Positions 54,333 through 62,873 are shown, numbered from the stretch's first letter. The stretch: DNA of 64,000 bases from JAFGBM01 sp964564915 (GCA_964564915.1 CAZMCU010000003.1:7246-71245), one strand, 5' to 3'. Notes: a model not told the origin generated them from the sequence alone. A program made the numbers and translations.

Positions 54333-54911
54333 GTGAGCGAGCCCCCCATGATCGATCCGGCCTCGATGGAACCCGCCCTTGCGACCGTCAAGTGCGTCTG
54401 TACCGGCAACATCTGTCGATCCGCCGCGATGGAGGCGTACTTGGCGCGGGCGTGGGTGGATGCCGCCACCGTGACCTCCGCGGGGACGATGGCGGCCGCG
54501 GGCTGGCATTCTCCCGCACCGATGCTCGCCGCCATGAAGAGCGTGGGCCTCGACGGATCGAAGCACGTCGCCCGGCAACTCGAGATGGCCGACGTGGAGT
54601 CCTCCGACCTCGTCCTCGTCGCGACCCACCTCCACTTGGCGTGGATCGCCCGCCACTTCGGCGCCGCTCCTCCCAACACCTTCGTGCTGACCGAGGCCGC
54701 CGAGCTCACCCAGCGGGCCCGTCGTCCTGCGGGGAACGATCGCATCGATCGCATCCGCACCGCCGCGGCGCTCCTCGATGCCGCGCGCGCGGAGCAACCG
54801 GCCGAATACCAGGACGTGCACGATCCGTATGGGCACGGCGACGATGCCTACCACCACGCCATGGACATCATCGTCGGGGCGTGTACGTCGATCGTCGAGT
54901 GGGTCGGTTAG
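54333..54911 (+). CDS. Low-molecular-weight protein-tyrosine phosphatase-like protein
   Basis: The 192-aa protein has the LMW-PTP P-loop CTGNICRSA (C-x5-R) near residues 23-31, and the catalytic-acid motif Asp-Pro in DVHDPYGHG near the C-terminus. It could be a tyrosine phosphatase or a related arsenate-reductase-like enzyme. The start is GTG, 8 nt after CAGGAG. It is transcribed against its neighbours and converges on lysA. Confidence 0.9.
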   Translation: MSEPPMIDPASMEPALATVKCVCTGNICRSAAMEAYLARAWVDAATVTSAGTMAAAGWHSPAPMLAAMKSVGLDGSKHVARQLEMADVESSDLVLVATHLHLAWIARHFGAAPPNTFVLTEAAELTQRARRPAGNDRIDRIRTAAALLDAARAEQPAEYQDVHDPYGHGDDAYHHAMDIIVGACTSIVEWVG

Positions 54912-54920
54912 GCGGGTCCG

Positions 54921-56264
54921 CTACCGCGCGACGTCCCAGGCGAGCAGGTCCTCGATCGTGTCGCGGCGAATGAGGAGCCGCGCCTTACCCCCCTTGACGG
55001 AGACGACGGCGGATCGCAACGCGGCGTTGTAGTTGTTGGCCATCACCCTGCCGTACGCGCCGGTCGCGGGGGTAGCAAGGAGGTCACCACGTTGAATGTC
55101 GCTCGGGAGGTCCACGTCCTGGACGAGGATGTCGCCCGATTCACAGTGTTTGCCGACGACGCGGGATCGGACGAGCGGGGCGTCGCTCTCGCGGGAGGCG
55201 AGAGCGGCCGTGTACTCGGCCCCGTAGGTGACGGGCCTCATGTTGTCGCTCATGCCGCCATCGACGGCGATGTATCGACGCTCCCCGCCATCCGCAAGGC
55301 GAACCTCCTTGGTGAACCCAACGGTGTAGATCGTCATGCCCGCGGGGCCGGCGATGGCGCGACCCGGTTCGATCGATAGGTGAGGCCACGAGCCCCCGGA
55401 CGCCTCAAGCGCGGCTGCGACGGCGTCGGCGATGCCTTCTGCCGCTTGGGCTGCGTCCAGGACGTCTTCCCCCGGACGGTACGCGATCGCGAAACCACCG
55501 CCGAGATCGACCTGGGGCATCTCGTACCCCGATGAAGCGGCGAACTCCGCCCGGAGGCGCAGCATGCGTTCGGCGCTGTCCCGGAACGCGTCGAGGGAAA
55601 GGATCTGGCTCCCGATGTGCGTGTGGATCCCGAGCAGGTTGAGGGAGGGGGCCTCGTGGCACAACCTGAGGGCCTCGATCGCGGCGCCGGAGGCAACCGA
55701 GAGGCCAAACTTCTGGTCCTCGTGGGCGGTCGCGATGTGCTGGTGTCCTCCCGCGTGCACGCCCGTCGCGACGCGGACCAACACCGGTGCGATGACACCC
55801 TCGGCTTGCGCGGCGGCGGAGAGAACATCGATCTCGGCAAGCGAATCGACGACGATCCGGCCCACGCCGACCTCGAGCGCGCGGGCGATCTCCGCGTCGG
55901 ATTTGTTGTTCCCGTGCATCGTGATGCGCTGAGGCGGCATGCCACCGCGGAGGGCGATTTCGAGTTCCCCCGCCGACGCCACGTCGAGGCCGAGGCCATC
56001 CTTTTTCATCCACGCGGCGACGCGGGAACACAGGAAGGCCTTGCCCGCGTAGTAGACGTCGACGTCGGCGCCGTACCGGGAGAATGCCTGGGCGAACGCG
56101 GCGGCGAAACCCGTGGCCCGCGCACGGAAGTCGTCCTCGTCGAGCACGTAGAGGGGGGTGCCGAACTCGGCCGTGAGCGCCGCCACCTCGCAGCCCCCGA
56201 CCTCGATCCCGCCATCGGTGCCGCGTGTCACCGTGGAGGACCACACGGTTGCGTCGGCGTTCAT
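54921..56264 (-). CDS. lysA: Diaminopimelate decarboxylase
   Basis: LysA makes lysine from meso-diaminopimelate. The 447-aa fold-III PLP enzyme has the PLP lysine in YYAGKAF, HGNNKSDAEIA, HTHIGSQI, the DLGGGFAIAY phosphate loop, the substrate cysteine motif KHCESGDIL and the late NYNAALR motif. ATG at 56264 follows an AGG-rich ribosome site and lies 2 nt after argS. Confidence 0.96.
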   Translation of the reverse strand: MNADATVWSSTVTRGTDGGIEVGGCEVAALTAEFGTPLYVLDEDDFRARATGFAAAFAQAFSRYGADVDVYYAGKAFLCSRVAAWMKKDGLGLDVASAGELEIALRGGMPPQRITMHGNNKSDAEIARALEVGVGRIVVDSLAEIDVLSAAAQAEGVIAPVLVRVATGVHAGGHQHIATAHEDQKFGLSVASGAAIEALRLCHEAPSLNLLGIHTHIGSQILSLDAFRDSAERMLRLRAEFAASSGYEMPQVDLGGGFAIAYRPGEDVLDAAQAAEGIADAVAAALEASGGSWPHLSIEPGRAIAGPAGMTIYTVGFTKEVRLADGGERRYIAVDGGMSDNMRPVTYGAEYTAALASRESDAPLVRSRVVGKHCESGDILVQDVDLPSDIQRGDLLATPATGAYGRVMANNYNAALRSAVVSVKGGKARLLIRRDTIEDLLAWDVAR

Positions 56265-56266
56265 CC

Positions 56267-58009
56267 CTACATCCTGTCGGGGGCGCCGACGCCCAGCAAG
56301 CCGAGACCGGTCGCGAAGACCTGGCGGGCGGCGTCGTTGAGCCACAAGCGGGTGCGGTGGGTGTCGGAGACGTCCTCGTCACCGTGAGGCGTGACGCGGC
56401 AATGGTCGTACCACTGATGGAACGCCGAGGCCAATTCCTCGAGGTAGCGGGCGACGCGATGCTGCTCACGGAACTCGACGGCTTGGGCGACGATCCCGGG
56501 GAATCGCCCGAGGACGGCCAGGAGCGCCGTCTCCGAATCGTCCGATAGAAGCGCCGGGACGAAGGCCTGATCCCGAGAGATTCCGTATTCCGCCGCGTTG
56601 CGCGCGATGTTGGCGGCGCGCGCGTGCGCGTACTGGACGTAGAAGACGGGGTTGGCGTTCGTGTGGGAGGCGAGGAGGTCGAGGTCGATGTCGAGGGTCG
56701 AGTCCGCGCTCGAGCGCGTGAGCGCGTATCGGGCGGCGTCGATGCCGACGGCGTCGACGAGGTCCTCCATGGTGACGACGGTTCCGGCCCGCTTGGACAT
56801 CCGCACGGGGGCGCCGCCACGGACGAGGCTGACCATCTGACCGATGATGACCTCGACGGACTCGGCCGGGTACCCGAGCGCGACGGCTGCGGCCTTGAGG
56901 CGGGAGATGTACCCGTGATGGTCCGCCCCGAGGAGGTAGACGCACAGGTCGGCGCCGCGCTCGTGTTTGTCGCGGATGTAGGCGATGTCGCCGGCGATGT
57001 ACGCCTCCGTGCCGTCGGACTTGATGACGACGCGGTCCTTGTCGTCGCCGAAGTCGGTCGAGCGGAGCCACCAGGCACCGTCGTGCTCGTAGAGGGCGCC
57101 GCTCGCCTTGAGTTCGGCGAGGGCGCGCTCGACCGCCCCGGAGTCGTGGAGGGATTCCTCGTGCGTGTAGACGTCGAAGTCCACACCAAAGTCGTGAAGC
57201 GATTGACGGATCTGAGCGAACATGAGCGCCACGCCACGCTCGCGGAAGACCTCGAGGGCCTGCTCGTCGGGAAGCGTCGTCGGGTCGGGCTCTCCCGCGG
57301 CGACCGCCTGGGCCACAACGTCGCGTGCGATGTCCTCGACGTATTGACCGCCATAGCCGTCTTCCGGAGCCTCGTCGCCTCGCGCCTTGGCGAGGAGCGA
57401 CGCCGCGAATCGGTCGATCTGCACGCCGTGGTCGTTGAAGTAGTACTCGCGGGTCACGCGGGCACCGTGCGCCTCGAACAGGCGCGCGAGGCTATCCCCG
57501 ACCGCCGCCCACCGGGTACCGCCCAAGTGGATGGGCCCCGTCGGGTTGGCGGACACGAACTCGACGTTGACCGTCTTGCCCGACATGCTGGTCCCACGCC
57601 CGTAGGTCGCGCGCGCGTCGACGATGGTGCGGGCGAGTTCTCCCGCGGCGTCCGCGTCGAGACAGATGTTGAGGAATCCGGGTCCGGCGGCCTCGGCCGA
57701 TGCGATTCCGGGTTCTCTCGCGAGCCGCGCGGCGAGCAGGGTGGCGATTTCTCGTGGGGGCATGTCCGCCGCCTTCGCCACTTGCATCGCGACGTTGGTC
57801 GCCCAATCGCCGTGCTCGCGCTGACGGGGGCGTTCGACGAGGGGTTCGGGGATCGCGACGGTTTCCGTGCCCGCGCCGGTTCCCGCACCAGTACCCGCAC
57901 CGGTGCCCCCACCAGTACCCCCACTCGCGCCACCCAGGGCAATCTCCCCCGCCGCGACCGCCGCCTCAAGGCAGGTGCGGATGACGGCGGAGAGTTCCTC
58001 GGGGGTCAC
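56267..58009 (-). CDS. argS: Arginyl-tRNA synthetase
   Basis: ArgS charges tRNA-Arg. The 580-aa class I enzyme has the HIGH-like motif as HLGG in TGPIHLGGTRWAAVGD (the last His is Gly, as in mycobacterial ArgS), the KMSKS-like RMSKRAGTVVT and an anticodon-binding helical C-terminus. A Gly/Thr/Ala repeat (residues 26-48) interrupts the N-terminal domain. Translation starts at GTG with TAGACT 6 nt upstream, and it heads the argS-lysA unit. Confidence 0.96.
   Translation of the reverse strand: MTPEELSAVIRTCLEAAVAAGEIALGGASGGTGGGTGAGTGAGTGAGTETVAIPEPLVERPRQREHGDWATNVAMQVAKAADMPPREIATLLAARLAREPGIASAEAAGPGFLNICLDADAAGELARTIVDARATYGRGTSMSGKTVNVEFVSANPTGPIHLGGTRWAAVGDSLARLFEAHGARVTREYYFNDHGVQIDRFAASLLAKARGDEAPEDGYGGQYVEDIARDVVAQAVAAGEPDPTTLPDEQALEVFRERGVALMFAQIRQSLHDFGVDFDVYTHEESLHDSGAVERALAELKASGALYEHDGAWWLRSTDFGDDKDRVVIKSDGTEAYIAGDIAYIRDKHERGADLCVYLLGADHHGYISRLKAAAVALGYPAESVEVIIGQMVSLVRGGAPVRMSKRAGTVVTMEDLVDAVGIDAARYALTRSSADSTLDIDLDLLASHTNANPVFYVQYAHARAANIARNAAEYGISRDQAFVPALLSDDSETALLAVLGRFPGIVAQAVEFREQHRVARYLEELASAFHQWYDHCRVTPHGDEDVSDTHRTRLWLNDAARQVFATGLGLLGVGAPDRM
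57866..57934 (-). repeat. 12-bp tandem repeat inside argS (GTGA/GTGG units)
   Basis: A stretch encoding Gly, Thr and Ala in repeating four-residue units (GTGG then GTGA) lies in the N-terminal domain. The DNA units vary only at synonymous positions. It would sit in a loop of the N-terminal domain. Confidence 0.8.
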
Positions 58010-58015
58010 CGGGCG

Positions 58016-58021
58016 AGTCTA
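58016..58021 (-). promoter_or_regulatory. Leaderless-type -10 box of argS (TAGACT)
   Basis: TAGACT lies 6 nt upstream of the argS GTG. No ribosome-binding site or clear -35 element is seen. Confidence 0.55.
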
Positions 58022-58066
58022 TCGGGCCCGGCACATGCCCGGATCGGAAAGGTAGCGTCCCAGAAC

Positions 58067-58459
58067 TCAGTCGACGCTAGTGAGGCGAAGGTGGGTCACG
58101 CGACATTGGACGGGAAAGGACTCCGCACATGCGTCCGTCCACACGTCGACCGCGTCGCCAGCGGAAAGATCCGTCACGCTCAGGACGTCACCGAACTGGT
58201 TGCCGATAACCGTGTCGTCATCGATGGAGAGCACAGCGTCGGCGAAGTAGGAGTACCGATCGTCGTCGATCGTGAGGTGGAAGACGCCCACACCGGGCGG
58301 GTAGGACGCTGCCGGCCCGTCGTCGTTGTATGGGGCGAGTGTGCCCCGAGCATCGGGAGCGGCGGCGGGGAACGATACGCCCGTCCCGCACGACGCGAAA
58401 CCGAGAAGAGCGGCAAGGACGACGACGATCGTGCGGGCGCGCACCAGCAAGCGGGTCAT
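58067..58459 (-). CDS. Putative small lipoprotein, unknown function
   Basis: The 130-aa protein has an Arg-containing, hydrophobic signal peptide with the lipobox FASC (Cys about residue 24). The rest is a small beta-rich domain with two cysteines (ACAESFPVQC) that could pair. No family is recognised. It is a separate unit, 57 nt before argS. Confidence 0.7.
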   Translation of the reverse strand: MTRLLVRARTIVVVLAALLGFASCGTGVSFPAAAPDARGTLAPYNDDGPAASYPPGVGVFHLTIDDDRYSYFADAVLSIDDDTVIGNQFGDVLSVTDLSAGDAVDVWTDACAESFPVQCRVTHLRLTSVD

Positions 58460-58614
58460 GTTACGTCAACGTACGAGTGGGCAAATCCGTTGGCGTTCCA
58501 CGGCACCATTTCGCGACCGACACCACGACGGTGCCCCGGCTCCCCCCTCTCCCGGGACCACTCTCTCGGCGACGGGGGCTGGTAGCCTTGCGTGTTGCGG
58601 GTTGTCCCGTGCAC

Positions 58615-58687
58615 GCCCTCGTAGCTCAGCGGATAGAGCGCCGGTTTCCGGTACCGAAGGTCGCAGGTTCGACTCCTGTCGAGGGCG
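58615..58687 (+). tRNA. tRNA-Arg (anticodon CCG)
   Basis: A 73-nt cloverleaf is readable: acceptor GCCCTCG/CGAGGGC, D-arm GCTC...GAGC, anticodon arm with loop TTCCGGT and anticodon CCG (codon CGG), a 5-nt variable loop and T-arm GCAGG/CCTGT with loop TTCGACT. Position 27-43 is a mismatch (C/A) but the rest pairs. The 3' CCA is not encoded. Confidence 0.93.
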
Positions 58688-58799
58688 CTGGTGCGGTCGG
58701 GACGTGCTCGGTTGCGTCGCTCGACCCTTAGGGGTTCTCCCCCATGTGCACCACGAGGAATTCCCCCCTCTGAACGATGCCCCCCGAACCCCCCGTCGC

Positions 58800-58805
58800 T
58801 ACCGT
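58800..58805 (+). promoter_or_regulatory. Leaderless-type -10 box of the DUF2807 lipoprotein (TACCGT)
   Basis: TACCGT lies 7 nt upstream of the ATG at 58813. This is a weaker match to the pattern than the TAGACT boxes. Confidence 0.4.
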
Positions 58806-58812
58806 GACCACT

Positions 58813-59460
58813 ATGAGACGCACCATCATCGCTATCGCCGCCGGTTCTCTCCTCGTTCTGACCGGCTGCCGCATCGTCAACTCCGATCTGTCCGGCGACA
58901 TCGTCACGGATACCCGATTCGGTGGCCCCTTCACGTCCGTTCGCCTCGAGGGCGCGGGCGACGTCACCATCGTGGCGGGCGCCACCTCCTCGGTCCAGGT
59001 GACGGCGGACTCCGCGCTGATGGACGGCATCACCACCACGATCGACGACGGCGTGCTGGTGCTGGACGAGCACTGGGGGTTCCGGGTTCGCAACCCCCAC
59101 ATCACGTTCCTCGTCACCGTCCCGGAGCTTGAGGCGGTTTCGCTCGCGGGAGCCGGAGACATCACGATCTCGGGGGTGGATACCGCGGCGTTCGACGTTT
59201 CGCTCGCCGGAGCCGGAGATATCACGGTCTCGGGGCGGGCGGACCGTGTTTCCGTCCGCGTCGCCGGCGCTGGCGACATCGATGCTCGCGCGCTCAACGG
59301 CCGTGACGTTGTCGCCAGGGTCGCGGGAGTCGGCGACATCACCGTCTCGGCTTCGGACACATTGGACGCCTCGGTGGCGGGGGTTGGCGATATCACGTAC
59401 TTTGGCGATCCGACGGTTACGTCGTCGGTCGCTGGCCTCGGCACGATCCACGCGGGGTAG
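58813..59460 (+). CDS. DUF2807-type lipoprotein (GIN domain)
   Basis: The 215-aa protein has a lipobox VLTGC (Cys about residue 19). An adhesin-like beta-helix of the DUF2807/GIN type follows, with at least five turns each marked by a GAGDI or GVGDI-like motif. The domain is thought to be extracellular; its ligand is unknown. ATG at 58813 is chosen because it directly precedes the signal peptide; an in-frame start 12 codons earlier is less likely. Confidence 0.88.
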   Translation: MRRTIIAIAAGSLLVLTGCRIVNSDLSGDIVTDTRFGGPFTSVRLEGAGDVTIVAGATSSVQVTADSALMDGITTTIDDGVLVLDEHWGFRVRNPHITFLVTVPELEAVSLAGAGDITISGVDTAAFDVSLAGAGDITVSGRADRVSVRVAGAGDIDARALNGRDVVARVAGVGDITVSASDTLDASVAGVGDITYFGDPTVTSSVAGLGTIHAG

Positions 59461-59505
59461 GTGAGCGACGAGGCGCTGCGTCCGAAAGGCGTACCAGCGT
59501 CGGCC

Positions 59506-60324
59506 CTACCGCGTGTAGTCCTGGCGCACGAAGTCGGGCACTAGGTCGAGGAAGTTCGAGCACACGTCGAGCATCGACTCCACCTCATTCTCGGAGCGCG
59601 GGCCCTCGTGAAAGTGCACCACGTAGCCCCGCTCGAGGAAGAACGGCTTGCCCGCGAAGTCGTCGGTCAGGAGTCGCTCGATCATCTTGGGCGTCAGGAG
59701 CGCGTGGGCCGCGCGTTTGTCGAGCGTTCGGATCCGCCACTTCTTGTTGAACGCGTCCGACTCCACGTCGAGGTCGTCACCGCCCAGGGCCTTGGCGACC
59801 TTCTGAGTGATGCCTTCGGGGATGAACTCGGTCCTCGGTATCTCCCAGCCGACCTTGACCGCGACGACGGAGAAAAAGTAGGTCCTCGCGGCCTCGCCGC
59901 GCCCACCGGGGTCGTACCCGATGTTCTTGTCGATGTAGAGGTACTCGAAGGAGACGAAAGGGCCCGACGCCGTCGTCCCGGAGAGCAGGTCGCGAGCCTT
60001 GCGGTTGACCCCGGCGTCGAACGGTCGGGGCGTGAAGACGCGCGACCACTGGCTCGCGTTGGGCTGGTAGGTCCAGCCCTGCTGCGCCGCGTATGACGAC
60101 AGTTGGGCGCGACGCGCTTTCCACGCCGATTGACTGAGCGCACGGAACCCGAAGACAATCCCGACGACGAGGAGGATCGCCGCGAGTGCCCCGAGGGGAT
60201 TCGGGCCCCCCGAGTCATCCGATGAGGCCATGATCTGTTGGACCAGGACGACGGGGCTTGCAGGCATCATGGGTGACGCGCCTTTCGGTTCGGGCAGGTT
60301 GTCCGGGAATACGGTATCGGTCAT
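59506..60324 (-). CDS. Membrane-anchored hypothetical protein (DUF3137-like)
   Basis: The 272-aa protein has a short N-terminal segment, one transmembrane helix (about residues 44-62, LGALAAILLVVGIVFGFRAL) and a soluble domain with GWTYQPNASQWSRVF, SFEYLYID and FFLERGYVVHFHEG. The arrangement resembles DUF3137-type membrane proteins, but the match is by eye only. The ATG at 60324 forms an ATGA overlap with the stop of the SGNH hydrolase once the assembly gap is removed, which supports this start. Confidence 0.8.
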   Translation of the reverse strand: MTDTVFPDNLPEPKGASPMMPASPVVLVQQIMASSDDSGGPNPLGALAAILLVVGIVFGFRALSQSAWKARRAQLSSYAAQQGWTYQPNASQWSRVFTPRPFDAGVNRKARDLLSGTTASGPFVSFEYLYIDKNIGYDPGGRGEAARTYFFSVVAVKVGWEIPRTEFIPEGITQKVAKALGGDDLDVESDAFNKKWRIRTLDKRAAHALLTPKMIERLLTDDFAGKPFFLERGYVVHFHEGPRSENEVESMLDVCSNFLDLVPDFVRQDYTR

Positions 60325-60330
60325 CGGGGC

Positions 60331-60385
60331 GGATCGCCGTTCGCGGACATCAGCACCCATGTGGAGAACTTCGGTTGGCGATGGT
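60331..60385. repeat. Left copy of the 55-bp contig-end overlap
   Basis: This 55-bp stretch is identical to 60486-60540 on the other side of the gap. It is best read as one genomic sequence placed twice. Confidence 0.95.
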
Positions 60386-60485
60386 NNNNNNNNNNNNNNN
60401 NNNNNNNNNNNNNNNNNNNNNNNNNNNNNNNNNNNNNNNNNNNNNNNNNNNNNNNNNNNNNNNNNNNNNNNNNNNNNNNNNNNNN
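60386..60485. other. Assembly gap of exactly 100 N
   Basis: A run of 100 N, the usual placeholder for a gap of unknown length, interrupts the SGNH hydrolase gene. Because both flanks carry the same 55 bp, the true gap is probably zero, with an artefactual insertion of 155 bases. Confidence 0.98.
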
Positions 60486-60540
60486 GGATCGCCGTTCGCG
60501 GACATCAGCACCCATGTGGAGAACTTCGGTTGGCGATGGT
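60486..60540. repeat. Right copy of the 55-bp contig-end overlap
   Basis: Identical to 60331-60385; see the gap entry. Confidence 0.95.
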
Positions 60541-61324
60541 CGCCCGACGACTTGCCGAGGAGCCTGCGCCCCAGCCACGGCAGCACATAGACCACCCAGT
60601 ACCGGACTTCGCCCGCCGCCTTTCCCCCAGCACGCAGAACCCTGCCCAGCGGCCCCGTGCGGGGGGCGTTGGGCAGGGGCACGACGGGCGCGGGGGTCGG
60701 CACCCCCAGCGCGGTGAGCACTCGGCTGGCGACGCGCTCGTGTCCCAGCGAGTTGAGGTGCAGCCGGTCCGGGGACCAGTAGGGCGCCTTGCGCGACTCC
60801 GGGTCGCGGAAATTGTCCACGAACGTGACGCCGGGTTGGCTATCAATCCGGCGGTCGTTGCCCAGGCGCTCGTTGACCAAGTCCTCGACCATCTCGGTGA
60901 GGCGCGTGCCCAACTCCCTCATGCGCCACCCCGCGGGGAGGCGTTCGGAGGGGTCCGGGCCGCTGAGGATGACGACGTGCACGCCCGCGTCCTCGCACGT
61001 GTCGAGCACGCGGGTGATCAGCGCCCTCATGCGATCGTCGGAGTAACCGGGGCGCAGCATGTCGTTGCCGCCGCCGTTGAAGGTCAGGTGCGTGGGTGGT
61101 GGCTCGAGGGCGAGCGCGGCGTCGAGTTGATCGGTCACGATGGGTTGGATGAGGCGCCCACGGACAGCCAGATTGGCGTACCAGACCTCCTCGTCCGGGT
61201 GAGCCTTCGCGAGGCCCATGGCGACGCGGTCGGCCCACCCCAGCGGCGTGCCGTCCGGGCGCTTGTCCGACAAGCCTTCGGTGAAGCTGTCGCCGATCGA
61301 CACGATGCGCATGGCCCCCATCAT
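60486..61324 (-). CDS. SGNH/GDSL-type hydrolase (interrupted by the assembly gap)
   Basis: The protein has the SGNH blocks in order: block I IVSIGDSFTEG (nucleophile Ser), block III NGGGNDMLRPG and block V SPDRLHLNSLGH (Asp and His). It is a cytosolic esterase or lipase-like enzyme of unknown substrate. About 279 codons are visible from ATG 61324 to the gap. If the duplicated 55 bp is collapsed, the frame continues to a TGA at 60321-60323 that overlaps the start of the DUF3137-like gene. AAGGAG lies about 12 nt upstream; a second and third in-frame Met (61321 and 61312) are alternative starts. Confidence 0.9.
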
Positions 61325-61361
61325 GCTCTCGCCGGGCTCCTTGCGGGTCCGATGTGCGCCG

Positions 61362-61367
61362 TACGCT
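61362..61367 (+). promoter_or_regulatory. Leaderless-type -10 box of the pentapeptide-repeat gene (TACGCT)
   Basis: TACGCT lies 6 nt upstream of the GTG at 61374, which has no ribosome-binding site. Confidence 0.4.
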
Positions 61368-61373
61368 GGCGGT

Positions 61374-62033
61374 GTGAAGCCTTCGGACGTGCAGGTGCCG
61401 CGGTCCTTTCCCGTCGAGTTCGGCCCGCTCGCGGTCGCGGATGCGCTCGATCTGGATGAGGGTCCGCGCCTCGAGGATCGGGACTTCTCCGGTGTCGACT
61501 TCGGTTCCCGCGAACTCCTCGACGTCGTCTTCTCCGGCTGCGACCTGACTGGTGCGGTGGTGACCGGAGCCGATCTTCGCGGGGTCGAGCTGATGGGGTC
61601 GAGGGTCGCGGACCTGAACGCACCGATCGTGCACGCGCCCGATAGCGTGTGGCGCCGCTCGGAGCTTGGCGGCTCGCGCATCGGCGCGGGCGAGCTGTTC
61701 GGGAGCAGGTGGGAAGGATCGGCCATCCACACGTGCAAGTTTGGGTATCTCAATCTGCGTGGTGCGCGCCTGGTCGATGTCGCGTTCACGGAGTGCCGCT
61801 TCGACGACCTTGACCTGCTGGACGCGACCCTCGAACGCGTAGCCTTCACGGACTGCGTTGTCGGTACCTTGACGCTGCGCGGCGCCACGCTGAGTCACGT
61901 GGACCTCCGGGGGCTGAGGATCGACGCGATCGACGGTGTCGCTGGTCTCGCGGGCGCCACGATCTCCCACGATCAGTTGTTCGACCTCGCGCCAGTGTTG
62001 GCCGCGCACCTGGGGCTCTCGGTCGACACGTAG
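61374..62033 (+). CDS. Pentapeptide-repeat protein
   Basis: The 219-aa protein is built largely of pentapeptide repeats (A/C-D/N-L-x-x type) from about residue 30 to 195, for example FSGVDFGSREL, CDLTGAVVTGADLRG and FDDLDLLDATLERV, forming a right-handed beta-helix. No catalytic site is seen. Members can mimic DNA (MfpA/Qnr type), but nothing here points to gyrase in particular. The start is taken at GTG because a TACGCT box lies 6 nt upstream. Confidence 0.86.
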   Translation: MKPSDVQVPRSFPVEFGPLAVADALDLDEGPRLEDRDFSGVDFGSRELLDVVFSGCDLTGAVVTGADLRGVELMGSRVADLNAPIVHAPDSVWRRSELGGSRIGAGELFGSRWEGSAIHTCKFGYLNLRGARLVDVAFTECRFDDLDLLDATLERVAFTDCVVGTLTLRGATLSHVDLRGLRIDAIDGVAGLAGATISHDQLFDLAPVLAAHLGLSVDT

Positions 62034-62071
62034 GTAGCGACACGGCAACCCGCGGTGGTACTCGCGCTTGG

Positions 62072-62077
62072 TAGGGT
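62072..62077 (+). promoter_or_regulatory. Leaderless-type -10 box of the SDR gene (TAGGGT)
   Basis: TAGGGT lies 7 nt upstream of the ATG at 62085. It would drive the SDR/sterol-reductase-like pair. Confidence 0.45.
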
Positions 62078-62084
62078 CCATCCC

Positions 62085-62873
62085 ATGAACGCCGCGCGGT
62101 TCCAGGAGAAGTACGGGCCGTACGCGTTGGTCGCGGGGGGTTCCGTCGGACTGGGAGCCGCCTTCGCCGAGGCGATCGCACGGCGGGGTGTGAACCTCGT
62201 CCTCATCGCGCGTCAGGAAGACCGCCTGAAGGCGACGGCTTCCCGGCTGATGGAAGACTACGGCGTCGACGTGAGGGCGGTAGCCGCCGACATGGCGGAT
62301 GTCGACAATGTCAAGAAGCGGATTGGCGCCCTTGACGTCTCGATTGGCCTCCTCGTCTACGACGCCGCCTTCGCCCCCATCGGCCTCTTCGAGGACACGA
62401 GTGCGGACGACTTGGCTCGGGTGGTAGCCGTCAACGTGCGAGCACCGCTTCTCCTCGCCAAACTCCTGTCCGCGCCGATGATCGAGCGCCACCGAGGGGG
62501 CGTCGTCCTGATGTCGTCCCTCGCCGGGGCGCAGGGCAGCCCGAAACTCGCGACCTACGCGGCCACGAAGTCGTTCAACGCCATCCTGGCGGAGGGCTTA
62601 TGGAAAGAGTTCAAGCCGCACGGGATCGACGTCCTCGCCTGCGTCGCCGGTGCCATCCTCACCCCTGGCTATAGCCAAGCCGCGCAGGCCAAGCCCGCGC
62701 CGGGAACGCTGGAGGCCAGCGTCGTCGCGGAACGAACCCTCAACGCCCTGGGGCACGGCCCGATCGTCATCCCCGGGGCGACCAATAAGCTCGGCCGCTT
62801 CGTCCTGACGCGGCTGTTGCCCCGACGAGCAGCCATCGCCATCATGGCGAAGAACACGGGGGGTCTATCGTGA
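62085..62873 (+). CDS. Short-chain dehydrogenase/reductase
   Basis: The 262-aa SDR has a nucleotide-binding glycine motif (AGGSVGLGAAFAEA, a variant of TGxxxGxG), VNVRAPLLL and the catalytic Ser and Tyr-x-x-x-Lys (SSLAGAQGSPKLATYAATK). The C-terminal part is extended by a basic, hydrophobic tail. The substrate is unknown. The stop overlaps the GTG of the following ERG4/ERG24-type gene (GTGA), so the two enzymes are co-made and may act in sequence on a lipid or sterol-like compound. Confidence 0.92.
   Translation: MNAARFQEKYGPYALVAGGSVGLGAAFAEAIARRGVNLVLIARQEDRLKATASRLMEDYGVDVRAVAADMADVDNVKKRIGALDVSIGLLVYDAAFAPIGLFEDTSADDLARVVAVNVRAPLLLAKLLSAPMIERHRGGVVLMSSLAGAQGSPKLATYAATKSFNAILAEGLWKEFKPHGIDVLACVAGAILTPGYSQAAQAKPAPGTLEASVVAERTLNALGHGPIVIPGATNKLGRFVLTRLLPRRAAIAIMAKNTGGLS

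Noticed and set aside
49606..58009. Transferred amino-acid biosynthesis island
   Set aside because: argS-lysA-hom-thrC-thrB is the ancestral actinobacterial order; only the small genes between hom and lysA look inserted.
60331..60540. A true direct repeat, such as an insertion-site duplication
   Set aside because: The copies flank only a gap placeholder, and collapsing them repairs the reading frame.
60350..61888. Reading the SGNH hydrolase frame straight through the N-run
   Set aside because: 100 N is not a multiple of three and the flanks are duplicated, so the apparent end of that frame is an artefact.
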